A DNA stretch of 39,256 nucleotides, from NCBI RefSeq assembly GCF_000430045.1, contig NZ_KE387025.1, forward strand, positions 123,891 through 163,146. The letters are read 5' to 3'. The position numbers and the translations under genes are program-made. Source of the stretch: Calidithermus chliarophilus DSM 9957 (GTDB lineage: Bacteria; Deinococcota; Deinococci; Deinococcales; Thermaceae). Each line of letters starts with the position of its first letter. Position 1 is the first letter of the stretch. The notes below the pieces were generated by a model. The model did not search any database. It was not told where the DNA came from and saw nothing but the letters and a program-made list of their open reading frames with translations. This document shows, one piece after another, positions 23,152 to 32,605 of the stretch.

Positions 23152-23346
23152 CTAGCCGCCAGTACCAATCTTGGGGTCATCGCCATCGGCGATCACCTGG
23201 GGGTGGCTTCCTACCGGCTGGGTCGGGGTCAACAGCGAGCCCGCCGACAGGAACAGCACCAGAAGGAAACCCAAACCTCCTTTCACGAGAAGAGAGCGCT
23301 TAATGCCGAGGTTGCCGACCGTTCGGGTGAGGTATTTGTCTCTCAC
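23152..23346 (-). CDS. Small exported-peptide-like ORF (64 aa)
   Basis: The ORF encodes a basic segment (IKRSLLVKGG), a hydrophobic core LGFLLVLFLSAGSLL and a polar C-terminus PVGSHPQVIADGDDPKIGTGG-like tail. This is the layout of a signal sequence followed by a short mature peptide. No homologue is recognised. The start is uncertain: GTG 23346 gives 64 aa but has no good ribosome binding site; the frame stays open further upstream to 23451. It lies directly upstream of the TPR regulator and divergently from array 2. A peptide sensed by the TPR protein is an attractive but unproven idea; a membrane-anchored peptide or a spurious ORF are the alternatives. Confidence 0.4.
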   Translation of the reverse strand: MRDKYLTRTVGNLGIKRSLLVKGGLGFLLVLFLSAGSLLTPTQPVGSHPQVIADGDDPKIGTGG

Positions 23347-23422
23347 GCCGCACAGGGTCGGGCCGAGGCGCGCATGATCTTTGCGCGGTGCTCCAGGACA
23401 GCCAACTTCACCTGCACCGCTA

Positions 23423-23603
23423 GCGCGAACCCCAAGCAAGGACGAAAACACCGGGGGGTTCGCGCAAGCCGAATTCGGCCCTTCAGTACGTCATAAACCC
23501 GGCAAGCAGCTTGAGCCTAATACTGCCGCCGGCTACCCTTCACAACAGGGTTCGCGCGTTGAAGCCCAACTATCCGCCTCACGACGCTGCTAAAATGGAC
23601 CCC
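23423..23603 (+). promoter_or_regulatory. Leader of CRISPR array 2 with three conserved 9-bp motifs
   Basis: Copies of the 9-mer lie at 23423-23431 (GCGCGAACC), 23457-23465 and 23549-23557 (both GGTTCGCGC). The last two end 138 and 46 bp before the first repeat, exactly as in leader 1. The outer inverted pair (25-bp gap here, 24 bp in leader 1) and the flanking GAAAAC and CGGGGGG bases are also conserved. TAATACT at 23518-23524 is a possible -10 box for pre-crRNA. The outer pair also lies upstream of the divergent peptide/TPR genes and could serve both directions. Confidence 0.75.
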
Positions 23604-26134
23604 GTTGCAGTGGGCTTAAATGCTCACTGAGGATTGAAACTCGCGGCGATAGGGCTCGATGCGGATTTGCAGCGGTTGCAGTGGGCTTAAATGCTCACTG
23701 AGGATTGAAACAGGCCCGCTCCGCCCAACTCGAGGCCGAGGGCACCCCGTTGCAGTGGGCTTAAATGCTCACTGAGGATTGAAACCCCCTCGAGGTGGCC
23801 CCGTGAGCCCGCTCGAGCGGTTGCAGTGGGCTTAAATGCTCACTGAGGATTGAAACGAGGCCACCATCGCCGTCGACCGCAACGACATTGAGGGTTGCAG
23901 TGGGCTTAAATGCTCACTGAGGATTGAAACCAGCCCTCGGTCCAGGGCGGCACCAGCGGCGTCGGTTGCAGTGGGCTTAAATGCTCACTGAGGATTGAAA
24001 CAACATCCGCCAGGCCATCGGCCGCCGCGTGGCGCGTTGCAGTGGGCTTAAATGCTCACTGAGGATTGAAACTCCAGGGCCATCCGGGCGGCCATCTCAT
24101 CGAGTTGCAGTGGGCTTAAATGCTCACTGAGGATTGAAACCCGTGGTCAACCCGGCCAACGTGCGTGAGGTGAGTTGCAGTGGGCTTAAATGCTCACTGA
24201 GGATTGAAACGCGATGCCCAACCTGCCCAGCCCATCCAGGCGAGGTTGCAGTGGGCTTAAATGCTCACTGAGGATTGAAACAGCAAGGACAAGGGCAAGG
24301 CCCTGCTGACCTACTACGTTGCAGTGGGCTTAAATGCTCACTGAGGATTGAAACGGGGTGATGCTCCGGGAGGAGTCCCAGGAGTTCCCGTTGCAGTGGG
24401 CTTAAATGCTCACTGAGGATTGAAACGGCCACGCTGAAGGAGGTGGCGGGGACGGAGCGCGGTTGCAGTGGGCTTAAATGCTCACTGAGGATTGAAACAT
24501 CCCCGACCTCGAGCCCATCCGGCTCTCAGACCTTGTTGCAGTGGGCTTAAATGCTCACTGAGGATTGAAACAGCTCCTAGCGCCCGGCGCACGAACCCGC
24601 GATACCCGTTGCAGTGGGCTTAAATGCTCACTGAGGATTGAAACACCGCCTACCTCGACGCCCGCATCGTGGGGGCGTTGCAGTGGGCTTAAATGCTCAC
24701 TGAGGATTGAAACCAGTCCAGCGAGTACTACCGGGTTTGGGACATCAGTTGCAGTGGGCTTAAATGCTCACTGAGGATTGAAACATGAGTTCACCTAGAG
24801 CTCCAGGTAACTCGAAGAGTTGCAGTGGGCTTAAATGCTCACTGAGGATTGAAACTGCCACGGCCACCTCCCCGATCGCCTCGTAGGTGGCGAGTTGCAG
24901 TGGGCTTAAATGCTCACTGAGGATTGAAACCGCTGCGCCAACACCAACGAGGCCAGCCTCTCCTAGGTTGCAGTGGGCTTAAATGCTCACTGAGGATTGA
25001 AACTTCAACGGCATCGCCCAGGGGGAGATGGTCACCGTTGCAGTGGGCTTAAATGCTCACTGAGGATTGAAACCAGCGGATGACGAGTTGCGCGTAGGGG
25101 ATGCTCATGTTGCAGTGGGCTTAAATGCTCACTGAGGATTGAAACGTGAGTCGGGCCCGCTCCCGCTCGGCTTACCTGGAGTTGCAGTGGGCTTAAATGC
25201 TCACTGAGGATTGAAACCCGTAGACGGGCTTGTGAATGTCCCCGGCGAGTTGCAGTGGGCTTAAATGCTCACTGAGGATTGAAACCTGGGCATCAGCGGC
25301 CCCCTCGAGGGCGGCGGTGTTGCAGTGGGCTTAAATGCTCACTGAGGATTGAAACAACGGGACCGCCGGCAACAGCCTCCAGGGCAGGTTGCAGTGGGCT
25401 TAAATGCTCACTGAGGATTGAAACCTCCTCCCGCCACACATGCACCGGCAGGTTGAGTTGCAGTGGGCTTAAATGCTCACTGAGGATTGAAACATGAGCT
25501 GGACCAGCAGCCCCAGGACCGGCAGGAAGTTGCAGTGGGCTTAAATGCTCACTGAGGATTGAAACGACGTGCAGGGCTGGCGGTTTTTCGCCGGGCACGT
25601 TGCAGTGGGCTTAAATGCTCACTGAGGATTGAAACCTGATCGACGACGAGTTTTCCGGCGTGGGGATGGGTTGCAGTGGGCTTAAATGCTCACTGAGGAT
25701 TGAAACTCGCAGGCCGAGGTCTGCGACGCCTACGACTGCGGGTTGCAGTGGGCTTAAATGCTCACTGAGGATTGAAACCTGGCCTGGGCGCGGATGGAGA
25801 AGGCGGCCCTGGGTTGCAGTGGGCTTAAATGCTCACTGAGGATTGAAACCCCCGGCGCACGTCGCGGGGCGGGCGGGCCTGGGGTTGCAGTGGGCTTAAA
25901 TGCTCACTGAGGATTGAAACTGCGGTAGAACAGCCAGAAGGCCAGCAGGCCCACGTTGCAGTGGGCTTAAATGCTCACTGAGGATTGAAACATCGAGTAC
26001 GTGGGCCAGGGCTTCGCCCTCGGCCTGTTGCAGTGGGCTTAAATGCTCACTGAGGATTGAAACTCTTGTCCCCCTTGGCTACCCTGCCGGGTGCGGGGAT
26101 GTTGCAGTGGGCTTAAATGCTCACTGAGGATTGA

Positions 26135-27211
26135 TACCCTTTCATGCTGATGCCTTCGCCCTCGGCCACCAGTGGAAGAGGGTGTGCCGCCGCAGGGTCT
26201 TTGGGTCCCCCTCCAGGACCCGGCACCGCTCGGCCACCCCCTCCATCATCTCCTGCAGGTCCTGGAAGTACCGGTTCGCCACCGCCTCGTTCACCAAAGG
26301 CCACACCCGCTCCACCGGTTGCAGCTCGGGGCTGTAGGGGGGCAGAAAGACCAGACGTATCCCTTCAGGCACCTCCACCTTGGGGGAGACGTGCCACCCC
26401 GCCCGGTCCAGCACCACCCAGGCCTCCTCTTCCTCCCGCAAGGCGGCCCTGAACTCCCGCAGCACCCAGCCCATCACCTCGGTGTCCATCCCGTCTACCA
26501 GCAGGCTCAGGTTCTCTCCCGTCTCCGGTTCCACGAAGGTGCACACGTAGAACCACCGGTACCGGTGTGCCCCCACCGCCAAAGGCCGCTTCCCCCGCCG
26601 GGTCCACACCCGCCGGTACACGGGCCTAAGCCCCAGGCGGTGCTCGTCGTAGGCCCAAAGCCTCACCCTCCGCCCCTCCGCCCTGGCCCGCCGGACCTCG
26701 GCGAGGAGGTTTTTTTAAAGGCCTCCTGCGCCTCCATGTCCGCCCTCCGGTGCCGGGGCCTTGGGGTGCGCAGGGAAAAGCCCATCTCGTGCAAGAGGCG
26801 GTAGATGGGATAGAGGGAGACCTTCTTCCCCAGTTCCCGCTCCACCCAGTCCCGCAGCTTGGGACCCGTCCATAGGCCCCCGTCGGGAGGAGGACCCTGC
26901 AAAGCCTCCAGGACCCTCGCCTGCTCCTCGGGGGTCAGCTTGGGCCTCTGCCCTGGGTTATGGTGCCGCCTGTCTTTTAGGGCCTCGGGGCCTTCCTGGT
27001 GGTAGCGCCTCACCGTTGCCTGCACCCAGCGGGAGCTGTTCAAGGTGATCCTGGCGATCTCCTTGGCGGTGAGCCCCCGCTTGGCGTGGTAGACCGCCAG
27101 GAAGCGGGTCCTTTCTATCGGATCCTTGGCCTTCTTGACCCTCCGCCATAGCTCGCTCAAGGTTAGATGGTCGGCTACGGTCATAAACGAAGGATACAAC
27201 AGGAAAGGGTA
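26135..27211 (-). mobile_element. IS630-family insertion sequence inside a CRISPR repeat
   Basis: The 1077-bp element has imperfect terminal inverted repeats of about 24 bp: TACCCTTTC at 26135 and its complement at 27203-27211, then partial matches including CCTTCG. The interrupted repeat resumes after the right end with TGAAAC, so TGA appears on both sides (26132-26134, 27212-27214). A 3-bp TGA duplication explains the flanks best; the family norm is TA. The single transposase is on the minus strand. Intact ends and ORFs suggest a recent, possibly active insertion. Confidence 0.9.
26142..27184 (-). CDS. IS630-family DDE transposase, two frames joined by -1 frameshift
   Basis: The first frame (27184-26663) encodes the HTH part (TLSELWRRVKKAKDPIERTR, LTAKEIARITLNSSRWVQ). 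The second (to 26142) encodes the DDE domain with LWAYDEHRLG, VVLDRAGWH and the family signature PPYSPELQPVE. The frames differ by -1 and overlap around a run of seven A (minus strand, 26716-26710), a classical slippery site; shifting there gives a continuous protein of about 345 aa. I chose ATG 27184; TTG 27199 is possible. The frameshift is probably programmed rather than a mutation. Confidence 0.88.
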
Positions 27212-30200
27212 TGAAACAGCAGCTCCTCGAGGTCCACCCCGAACAGCGCGTGTTGCAGTGGGCTTAAATGCTCACTGAGGATTGAAACTTGGTGAAGGCC
27301 CTCCCGCTCGGATGGTCGGTGGTTGCAGTGGGCTTAAATGCTCACTGAGGATTGAAACTACCTGGCCCTCACGGTCAACCGTTACGGCTTCTGTTGCAGT
27401 GGGCTTAAATGCTCACTGAGGATTGAAACTGCGTGGTCTACAGCCGCGACGTGGACCTCACCGGTTGCAGTGGGCTTAAATGCTCACTGAGGATTGAAAC
27501 GTCCCAGGCCCTCGCCACCGCCGTGGACTCCTACATGTTGCAGTGGGCTTAAATGCTCACTGAGGATTGAAACATGAACCCGTAGCCGCCCGGCCCCGTG
27601 ACCACGTTGCAGTGGGCTTAAATGCTCACTGAGGATTGAAACGTATAGGTGTCGCGGTTGTAGGCCCAGCGGCCCGCGTTGCAGTGGGCTTAAATGCTCA
27701 CTGAGGATTGAAACGTTGATGAATACCTCATAGACCTCAACGCCACCGCCGGTTGCAGTGGGCTTAAATGCTCACTGAGGATTGAAACCCCTCGAGCAGC
27801 TTGCGGCCGCTGCTGCCGAGCTGGTTGCAGTGGGCTTAAATGCTCACTGAGGATTGAAACCTCCTCCACCAGCGGCGCCCCCCGGGCCACCTCATCCGTT
27901 GCAGTGGGCTTAAATGCTCACTGAGGATTGAAACACCCGCACCGGCAGCGGGGCCTGCCGTGCATGGATGGTTGCAGTGGGCTTAAATGCTCACTGAGGA
28001 TTGAAACTACGCCGCGCTCGAGGCCCACGCCCCCCTGACGGTTGCAGTGGGCTTAAATGCTCACTGAGGATTGAAACTGCTTCGCCACCCAGCTCAACCG
28101 CCGCCCCTCCGGTTGCAGTGGGCTTAAATGCTCACTGAGGATTGAAACCAGCCGAGCGCGGTGGAGGAGTCGAACACGACGGGTTGCAGTGGGCTTAAAT
28201 GCTCACTGAGGATTGAAACTTGTTCGCGCCGCCCGCCGTACTGGGCAGGGCCGAGTTGCAGTGGGCTTAAATGCTCACTGAGGATTGAAACTGCTCCGGG
28301 CGGGCCTTGGGGTGGATGACCTTCCGTTGCAGTGGGCTTAAATGCTCACTGAGGATTGAAACGGCGGGGGGTGGGGGCCGTGAAGGCGGCGCTCGAGTGG
28401 GTTGCAGTGGGCTTAAATGCTCACTGAGGATTGAAACTTGGCGACCTCGTTGGTGCCCAGCGCGCCGCCGGTTGCAGTGGGCTTAAATGCTCACTGAGGA
28501 TTGAAACCTGCCGACGCGAGCAGCCTGACGGGGAGGACCCGCCGTTGCAGTGGGCTTAAATGCTCACTGAGGATTGAAACGGGCGAGAGCGGGCCGAGGA
28601 AGCAGTCCACGTGGGTTGCAGTGGGCTTAAATGCTCACTGAGGATTGAAACTGCATCCCGACCCCGACCTCAACCCCGACTTCGTTGCAGTGGGCTTAAA
28701 TGCTCACTGAGGATTGAAACAAGAATAGGCTCGGCGTGTGCTTGCTGGGGGGGGTTGCAGTGGGCTTAAATGCTCACTGAGGATTGAAACTTGCGGTAGG
28801 TTCCACGGGCACCGTCAACCCCCCGTTGCAGTGGGCTTAAATGCTCACTGAGGATTGAAACGCCAAGAAGCTGCGCGAGAGCAACGTCCCCGACGGTTGC
28901 AGTGGGCTTAAATGCTCACTGAGGATTGAAACCTCGAAGGTGGCCGGGCCATCGTGGACGGGAGTTGCAGTGGGCTTAAATGCTCACTGAGGATTGAAAC
29001 TCATAGCGCACCCGGACGGTCATCTCACCCTCGGTTGCAGTGGGCTTAAATGCTCACTGAGGATTGAAACCCCTGGATGACGTTGATGGAGTTGAGGGCC
29101 TCCATGTTGCAGTGGGCTTAAATGCTCACTGAGGATTGAAACAAGATCATCGCCAATCGGCGGGTGGTCAACAAGGTTGCAGTGGGCTTAAATGCTCACT
29201 GAGGATTGAAACGAGCGCACGATGGCCGCGTGGCGGGACACGATGCGGGGTTGCAGTGGGCTTAAATGCTCACTGAGGATTGAAACAAGGGGGGTAAGCC
29301 GGTGCTCTGCCCTTGTGCCAGGTTGCAGTGGGCTTAAATGCTCACTGAGGATTGAAACCTGGAGTGGCTCTTCGGCCAGGGTTACGCCATGTTGCAGTGG
29401 GCTTAAATGCTCACTGAGGATTGAAACGGGCTCGGGGATAAAGGGGCGGGCGGGCATCCGCACGTTGCAGTGGGCTTAAATGCTCACTGAGGATTGAAAC
29501 ACGAAGGCCCCCGGTATCGGCAGGCGGAGGGGGTTGCAGTGGGCTTAAATGCTCACTGAGGATTGAAACTCCTCGAACAACGTCCCCAACACCGCCGGGG
29601 CGGTTGCAGTGGGCTTAAATGCTCACTGAGGATTGAAACCACATCCGCCGCGCCAGCGCCACCAGCTCCTCGTTGCAGTGGGCTTAAATGCTCACTGAGG
29701 ATTGAAACGTCGGGGTAGAGCGGAAGAGGACTCTACAGGGCGCGTTGCAGTGGGCTTAAATGCTCACTGAGGATTGAAACCCTCCGTCTCGTCGTAGTGG
29801 CGAAGCTGGACGCTCGGGTTGCAGTGGGCTTAAATGCTCACTGAGGATTGAAACACCGCGAGCTACCTCCTGGGGCTCGGCACCAGCCCGGTTGCAGTGG
29901 GCTTAAATGCTCACTGAGGATTGAAACCGCAACTCGCGCAGGCGGGAAGGGTCGTTCCCCTCGTTGCAGTGGGCTTAAATGCTCACTGAGGATTGAAACA
30001 TCGATATCGAGGGCGAAGTCCTCGGGGATCGTTGCAGTGGGCTTAAATGCTCACTGAGGATTGAAACTATCTGCCCCTCAACAGCGCCCCCGCCTCAAGC
30101 TAGTTGCAGTGGGCTTAAATGCTCACTGAGGATTGAAACTCGACCCACAGTGCCAGGGTGCCCTCGAGGTTGATGTTGCAGTGGGCTTAAATGCTCACTG

Positions 30201-30563
30201 AGGATTGAAACCGCAAGACCTACCTGCGGGGGAGATTCCGCCTCGAGGTTGCAGTGGGCTTAAATGCTCACTGAGGATTGAAACGCACGGACATGATTAG
30301 CGGCTTGCAGGGGCATGTGAGTTGCAGTGGGCTTAAATGCTCACTGAGGATTGAAACTGCCACGGCCACCTCCCCGTGGCGAACACGCCGTGTTGCAGTG
30401 GGCTTAAATGCTCACTGAGGATTGAAACGCACTGTGCAGGGACATGGGAGGGGACGGGCTACGTTGCAGTGGGCTTAAATGCTCACTGAGGATTGAAACT
30501 TGGATGCTGAAACCAATCTTGCTATCCTCAGGGTATACTTTGCTTATCCCACACAGCGTTAGC

Positions 30564-30604
30564 GTTCCTCCCGCCTCAATCCTTCCGAGGCGGTCCGGAG
30601 GAAC
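30564..30604 (+). other. Large hairpin behind CRISPR array 2
   Basis: GTTCCTCC and CGCCTC pair with GAGGCG and GGAGGAAC, giving 14 bp interrupted by a 4-nt bulge (GTCC) with a 9-nt loop. It lies 65 bp after the last repeat. There is no T-run, so it could be an array trailer structure or a processing site rather than a simple terminator. The remaining sequence between the array and 30754 shows no other clear feature except a weak small ORF. Confidence 0.45.
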
Positions 30605-30635
30605 CTGCGACGACAAAAGCTCAACAGGAGGAAGT

Positions 30636-30764
30636 GTGAACGAACGCCATGCTAGCAATGCTCCAGCCCTCGGCCGTCCCCTGCCCGGGGTCTCCCTCAC
30701 CCCGCCCTGGCGCGGGAGCGGCTCGAGCCCGGCCAGCATGAGAGGGGGCAGAAATGCTGAGTGA
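30636..30764 (+). CDS. Possible 42-aa upstream ORF of the HD hydrolase
   Basis: GTG 30636 has AGGAGG 4 nt upstream; the ORF ends at 30764, overlapping the start of the next gene by 11 bases. Its sequence (VNERHASNAPALGRPLPG and a Ser/Gly/Arg-rich rest) is not protein-like. It may be a coupling leader or chance. Confidence 0.25.
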   Translation: MNERHASNAPALGRPLPGVSLTPPWRGSGSSPASMRGGRNAE

Positions 30765-31332
30765 GCGCTTCAGAGAGGCCCTGGGCCTGGCCTTCGAGCT
30801 GCACAAGGACCAGAGGCGCAAGGGCACCGACGTCCCGTACCTCGCGCACCTCCTGGCCGTGAGCGCGATCGTCCTGGAGCACGGCGGGGGCGAGGACGAG
30901 GCCATCGCCGCCCTGCTGCACGACGCCGCCGAGGACCAGGGCGGGAGGGAGACCCTCGAGCGCATCCGCCGGCGGTTCGGGGAGCGGGTGGCGGCCGTCG
31001 TGGAGGGCTGCACCGACGCCTGGGAGGAGCCCAAGCCGCCGTGGCGGGGGCGGAAGGAGGCCTACCTGGCCCACCTGCCCGGGGCCGACGCCCGGGTGCG
31101 GCTGGTGTCCTGCGCCGACAAGCTGCACAACGCCCGCGCCATCCTGGCGGACTACCGCAGGCTGGGCGAGGGCCTGTGGGCGCGGTTCCAGGGGGGTAAG
31201 GAGGGGACGCTGTGGTACTACCGGGCCCTGGCCGACGCCTTCCTCGAGCACGGCCCCCCCGAGCTGGCCCGGGAGCTCGACGAGGTGGTGAGGCGGCTCG
31301 AGGCGGAGGCGACCTCGAGAGGGGCGAGCTAG
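30754..31332 (+). CDS. HD-domain small alarmone hydrolase-like protein (SpoT/Mesh1 type)
   Basis: The 192-aa protein is a single HD domain of the RelA/SpoT hydrolase type: H32 in PYLAHLLAV, H56-D57 in LLHDAAED with the following E60-D61, and CADKLHNARAIL further on. These are the Mn-binding and catalytic residues of (p)ppGpp 3'-pyrophosphohydrolases; no synthetase, TGS or ACT domain is present, so it is like the stand-alone Mesh1 proteins. AGAGGGGG precedes the ATG. It should remove (p)ppGpp or a related nucleotide (NADPH for some homologues) in the cytoplasm. Confidence 0.8.
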   Translation: MLSERFREALGLAFELHKDQRRKGTDVPYLAHLLAVSAIVLEHGGGEDEAIAALLHDAAEDQGGRETLERIRRRFGERVAAVVEGCTDAWEEPKPPWRGRKEAYLAHLPGADARVRLVSCADKLHNARAILADYRRLGEGLWARFQGGKEGTLWYYRALADAFLEHGPPELARELDEVVRRLEAEATSRGAS

Positions 31333-31422
31333 CAGCGCGAGCCGCGGGACCGGAGCGGGTGCGTGTCCCTCGAGCCGCCCGCGCTAACAGGAAGCACCCC
31401 ACGAACCCCGGGGGACGGCTTC

Positions 31423-31455
31423 GGTAATAGCCCGGTAATGCCCCGCCCCTAGCCT
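31423..31455 (+). promoter_or_regulatory. Direct-repeat promoter upstream of the ABC ATPase gene
   Basis: GGTAAT at 31423 and 31434 (11 bp apart), then 10 nt, then TAGCCT (31450-31455) as possible -10 box; predicted start about 22 nt before the ATG. Same design as 578-609, similar to 35134-35166. Confidence 0.5.
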
Positions 31456-31483
31456 GGGGCTAAGAACCCACCTGGGGGCGGTT

Positions 31484-32587
31484 ATGGCGAGAGTCGTGCT
31501 CGAGCACATCACCAAGCGCTTCGGCAAGGTCGTGGCGGTCAAGGACTTCAGCCTGAGTATCCGCGACAAGGAGTTCGTGGTGCTCGTCGGGCCCTCGGGC
31601 TGCGGCAAGACCACGGTGCTGCGGATGATCGCGGGCCTGGAGGAGCCCACCGAGGGCAAGATCTACATCGGGGAGCGGCTGGTCAACGACGTGCCGCCCA
31701 AGGACCGTGACATCGCCATGGTCTTTCAGAACTACGCGCTCTACCCCCACATGAGCGTCTACGACAACATGGCCTTCGGCCTTCAGCTGCGCCACACGCC
31801 CAGGGCCGAGACCGAGGCGCGGGTGCGGGAGGCCGCCCAGACGCTGCAGATCGAGCACCTCCTGGAGCGGCGGCCCCGCGAGCTCTCGGGCGGGCAACGC
31901 CAGCGCGTGGCGCTGGGCCGGGCCATCGTGCGCAAGCCGAGGGTCTTCCTGATGGACGAGCCCTTGTCCAACCTCGACGCCAAGCTGCGCGTGGAGATGC
32001 GGGCCTCGCTGGCCGAGCTCCACCAGGAGCTGGGCGTGACCACCGTCTACGTGACCCACGACCAGATCGAGGCCATGACCATGGGCTACCGCATCGTGGT
32101 GATGCGGGCGGGCGCGATCGAGCAGGTGGACACGCCCCTCGAGCTCTACAACAAGCCGGTGAGCAAGTTCGTGGGCGAGTTCATCGGCTCCCCGGCCATG
32201 AACTTCCTGCGCGGGACGGTGGCCGGGGGGCACGTGGTGAGCCCGCACATGGACATCACGCTCCGGGACGAGCTCAGGCGCGCCCTCGTGGCCTACGAGG
32301 GGCGGGAGGTGTGGGCGGGGTTCCGCCCCGAGAACCTGTCGCTGGGGGGCGCGGCGGCCGTGGAGAACGTCATCCGCGCGAGGGTCAAGCTGGTCGAGCC
32401 CGTCGGGGCCGAGACCATCATCATCGCTACGGTGGGGGGTGAGGGCGTCACGGCGCGGGTCGAGGCCGAGGCCACCGCCAGCGCCGGGGAGGACGTCACC
32501 CTCGTCGCCCGCCCCGACAAGGTGCACGTCTTCGACGTGCAGACCGAGCGCAACATCCTGTTCGCCGCCCCTGCGGTGGCGGCGTGA
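31484..32587 (+). CDS. ABC transporter ATP-binding protein, MalK/UgpC/MsiK type
   Basis: The 367-aa protein has Walker A GPSGCGKTT (36-44), Q-loop FQNYALYPHM (Q82), signature LSGGQ (134-138), Walker B FLMDEP (155-160) and a C-terminal TOBE/MOP regulatory region from about residue 235 (FIGSPAMNFLRG). This is the carbohydrate-uptake class (CUT1), whose ATPases often serve several sugar permeases. No permease or binding-protein gene is adjacent, so it is probably a shared ATPase. The start at 31484 fits the family N-terminus. It is followed 18 bp later by a universal stress protein gene. Confidence 0.92.
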   Translation: MARVVLEHITKRFGKVVAVKDFSLSIRDKEFVVLVGPSGCGKTTVLRMIAGLEEPTEGKIYIGERLVNDVPPKDRDIAMVFQNYALYPHMSVYDNMAFGLQLRHTPRAETEARVREAAQTLQIEHLLERRPRELSGGQRQRVALGRAIVRKPRVFLMDEPLSNLDAKLRVEMRASLAELHQELGVTTVYVTHDQIEAMTMGYRIVVMRAGAIEQVDTPLELYNKPVSKFVGEFIGSPAMNFLRGTVAGGHVVSPHMDITLRDELRRALVAYEGREVWAGFRPENLSLGGAAAVENVIRARVKLVEPVGAETIIIATVGGEGVTARVEAEATASAGEDVTLVARPDKVHVFDVQTERNILFAAPAVAA

Positions 32588-32605
32588 GGAGGAAGGACGG
32601 AGGCC

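Larger units (their letters stand above)
23604..30499 (+). CRISPR. CRISPR array 2: 82 repeats, 81 spacers, interrupted by an IS element
   Basis: I located 82 copies of a 37-bp repeat from 23604-23640 to 30463-30499; copy 36 (26101-26134 plus 27212-27217) is split by the IS. Spacers are about 31-39 bp. The repeat starts GTTGCAGTGGGC and ends GAGGATTGAAAC like array 1, but the loop is TTAAAT and one stem base differs (CAGTGGGC/GCTCACTG), leaving a G-U pair instead of breaking the hairpin. Orientation is plus with the leader on the left. The last repeat is intact, so the original trailer end may have been lost. Spacers 24856-24893 and 30358-30391 share their first 19 bases. Confidence 0.98.

Noticed and set aside
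24565-30764. ORFs in array 2 with repeating CSGLKCSLRIET or VSILSEHLSPLQ
   Set aside because: Same reason: repeat-derived frames, not genes.
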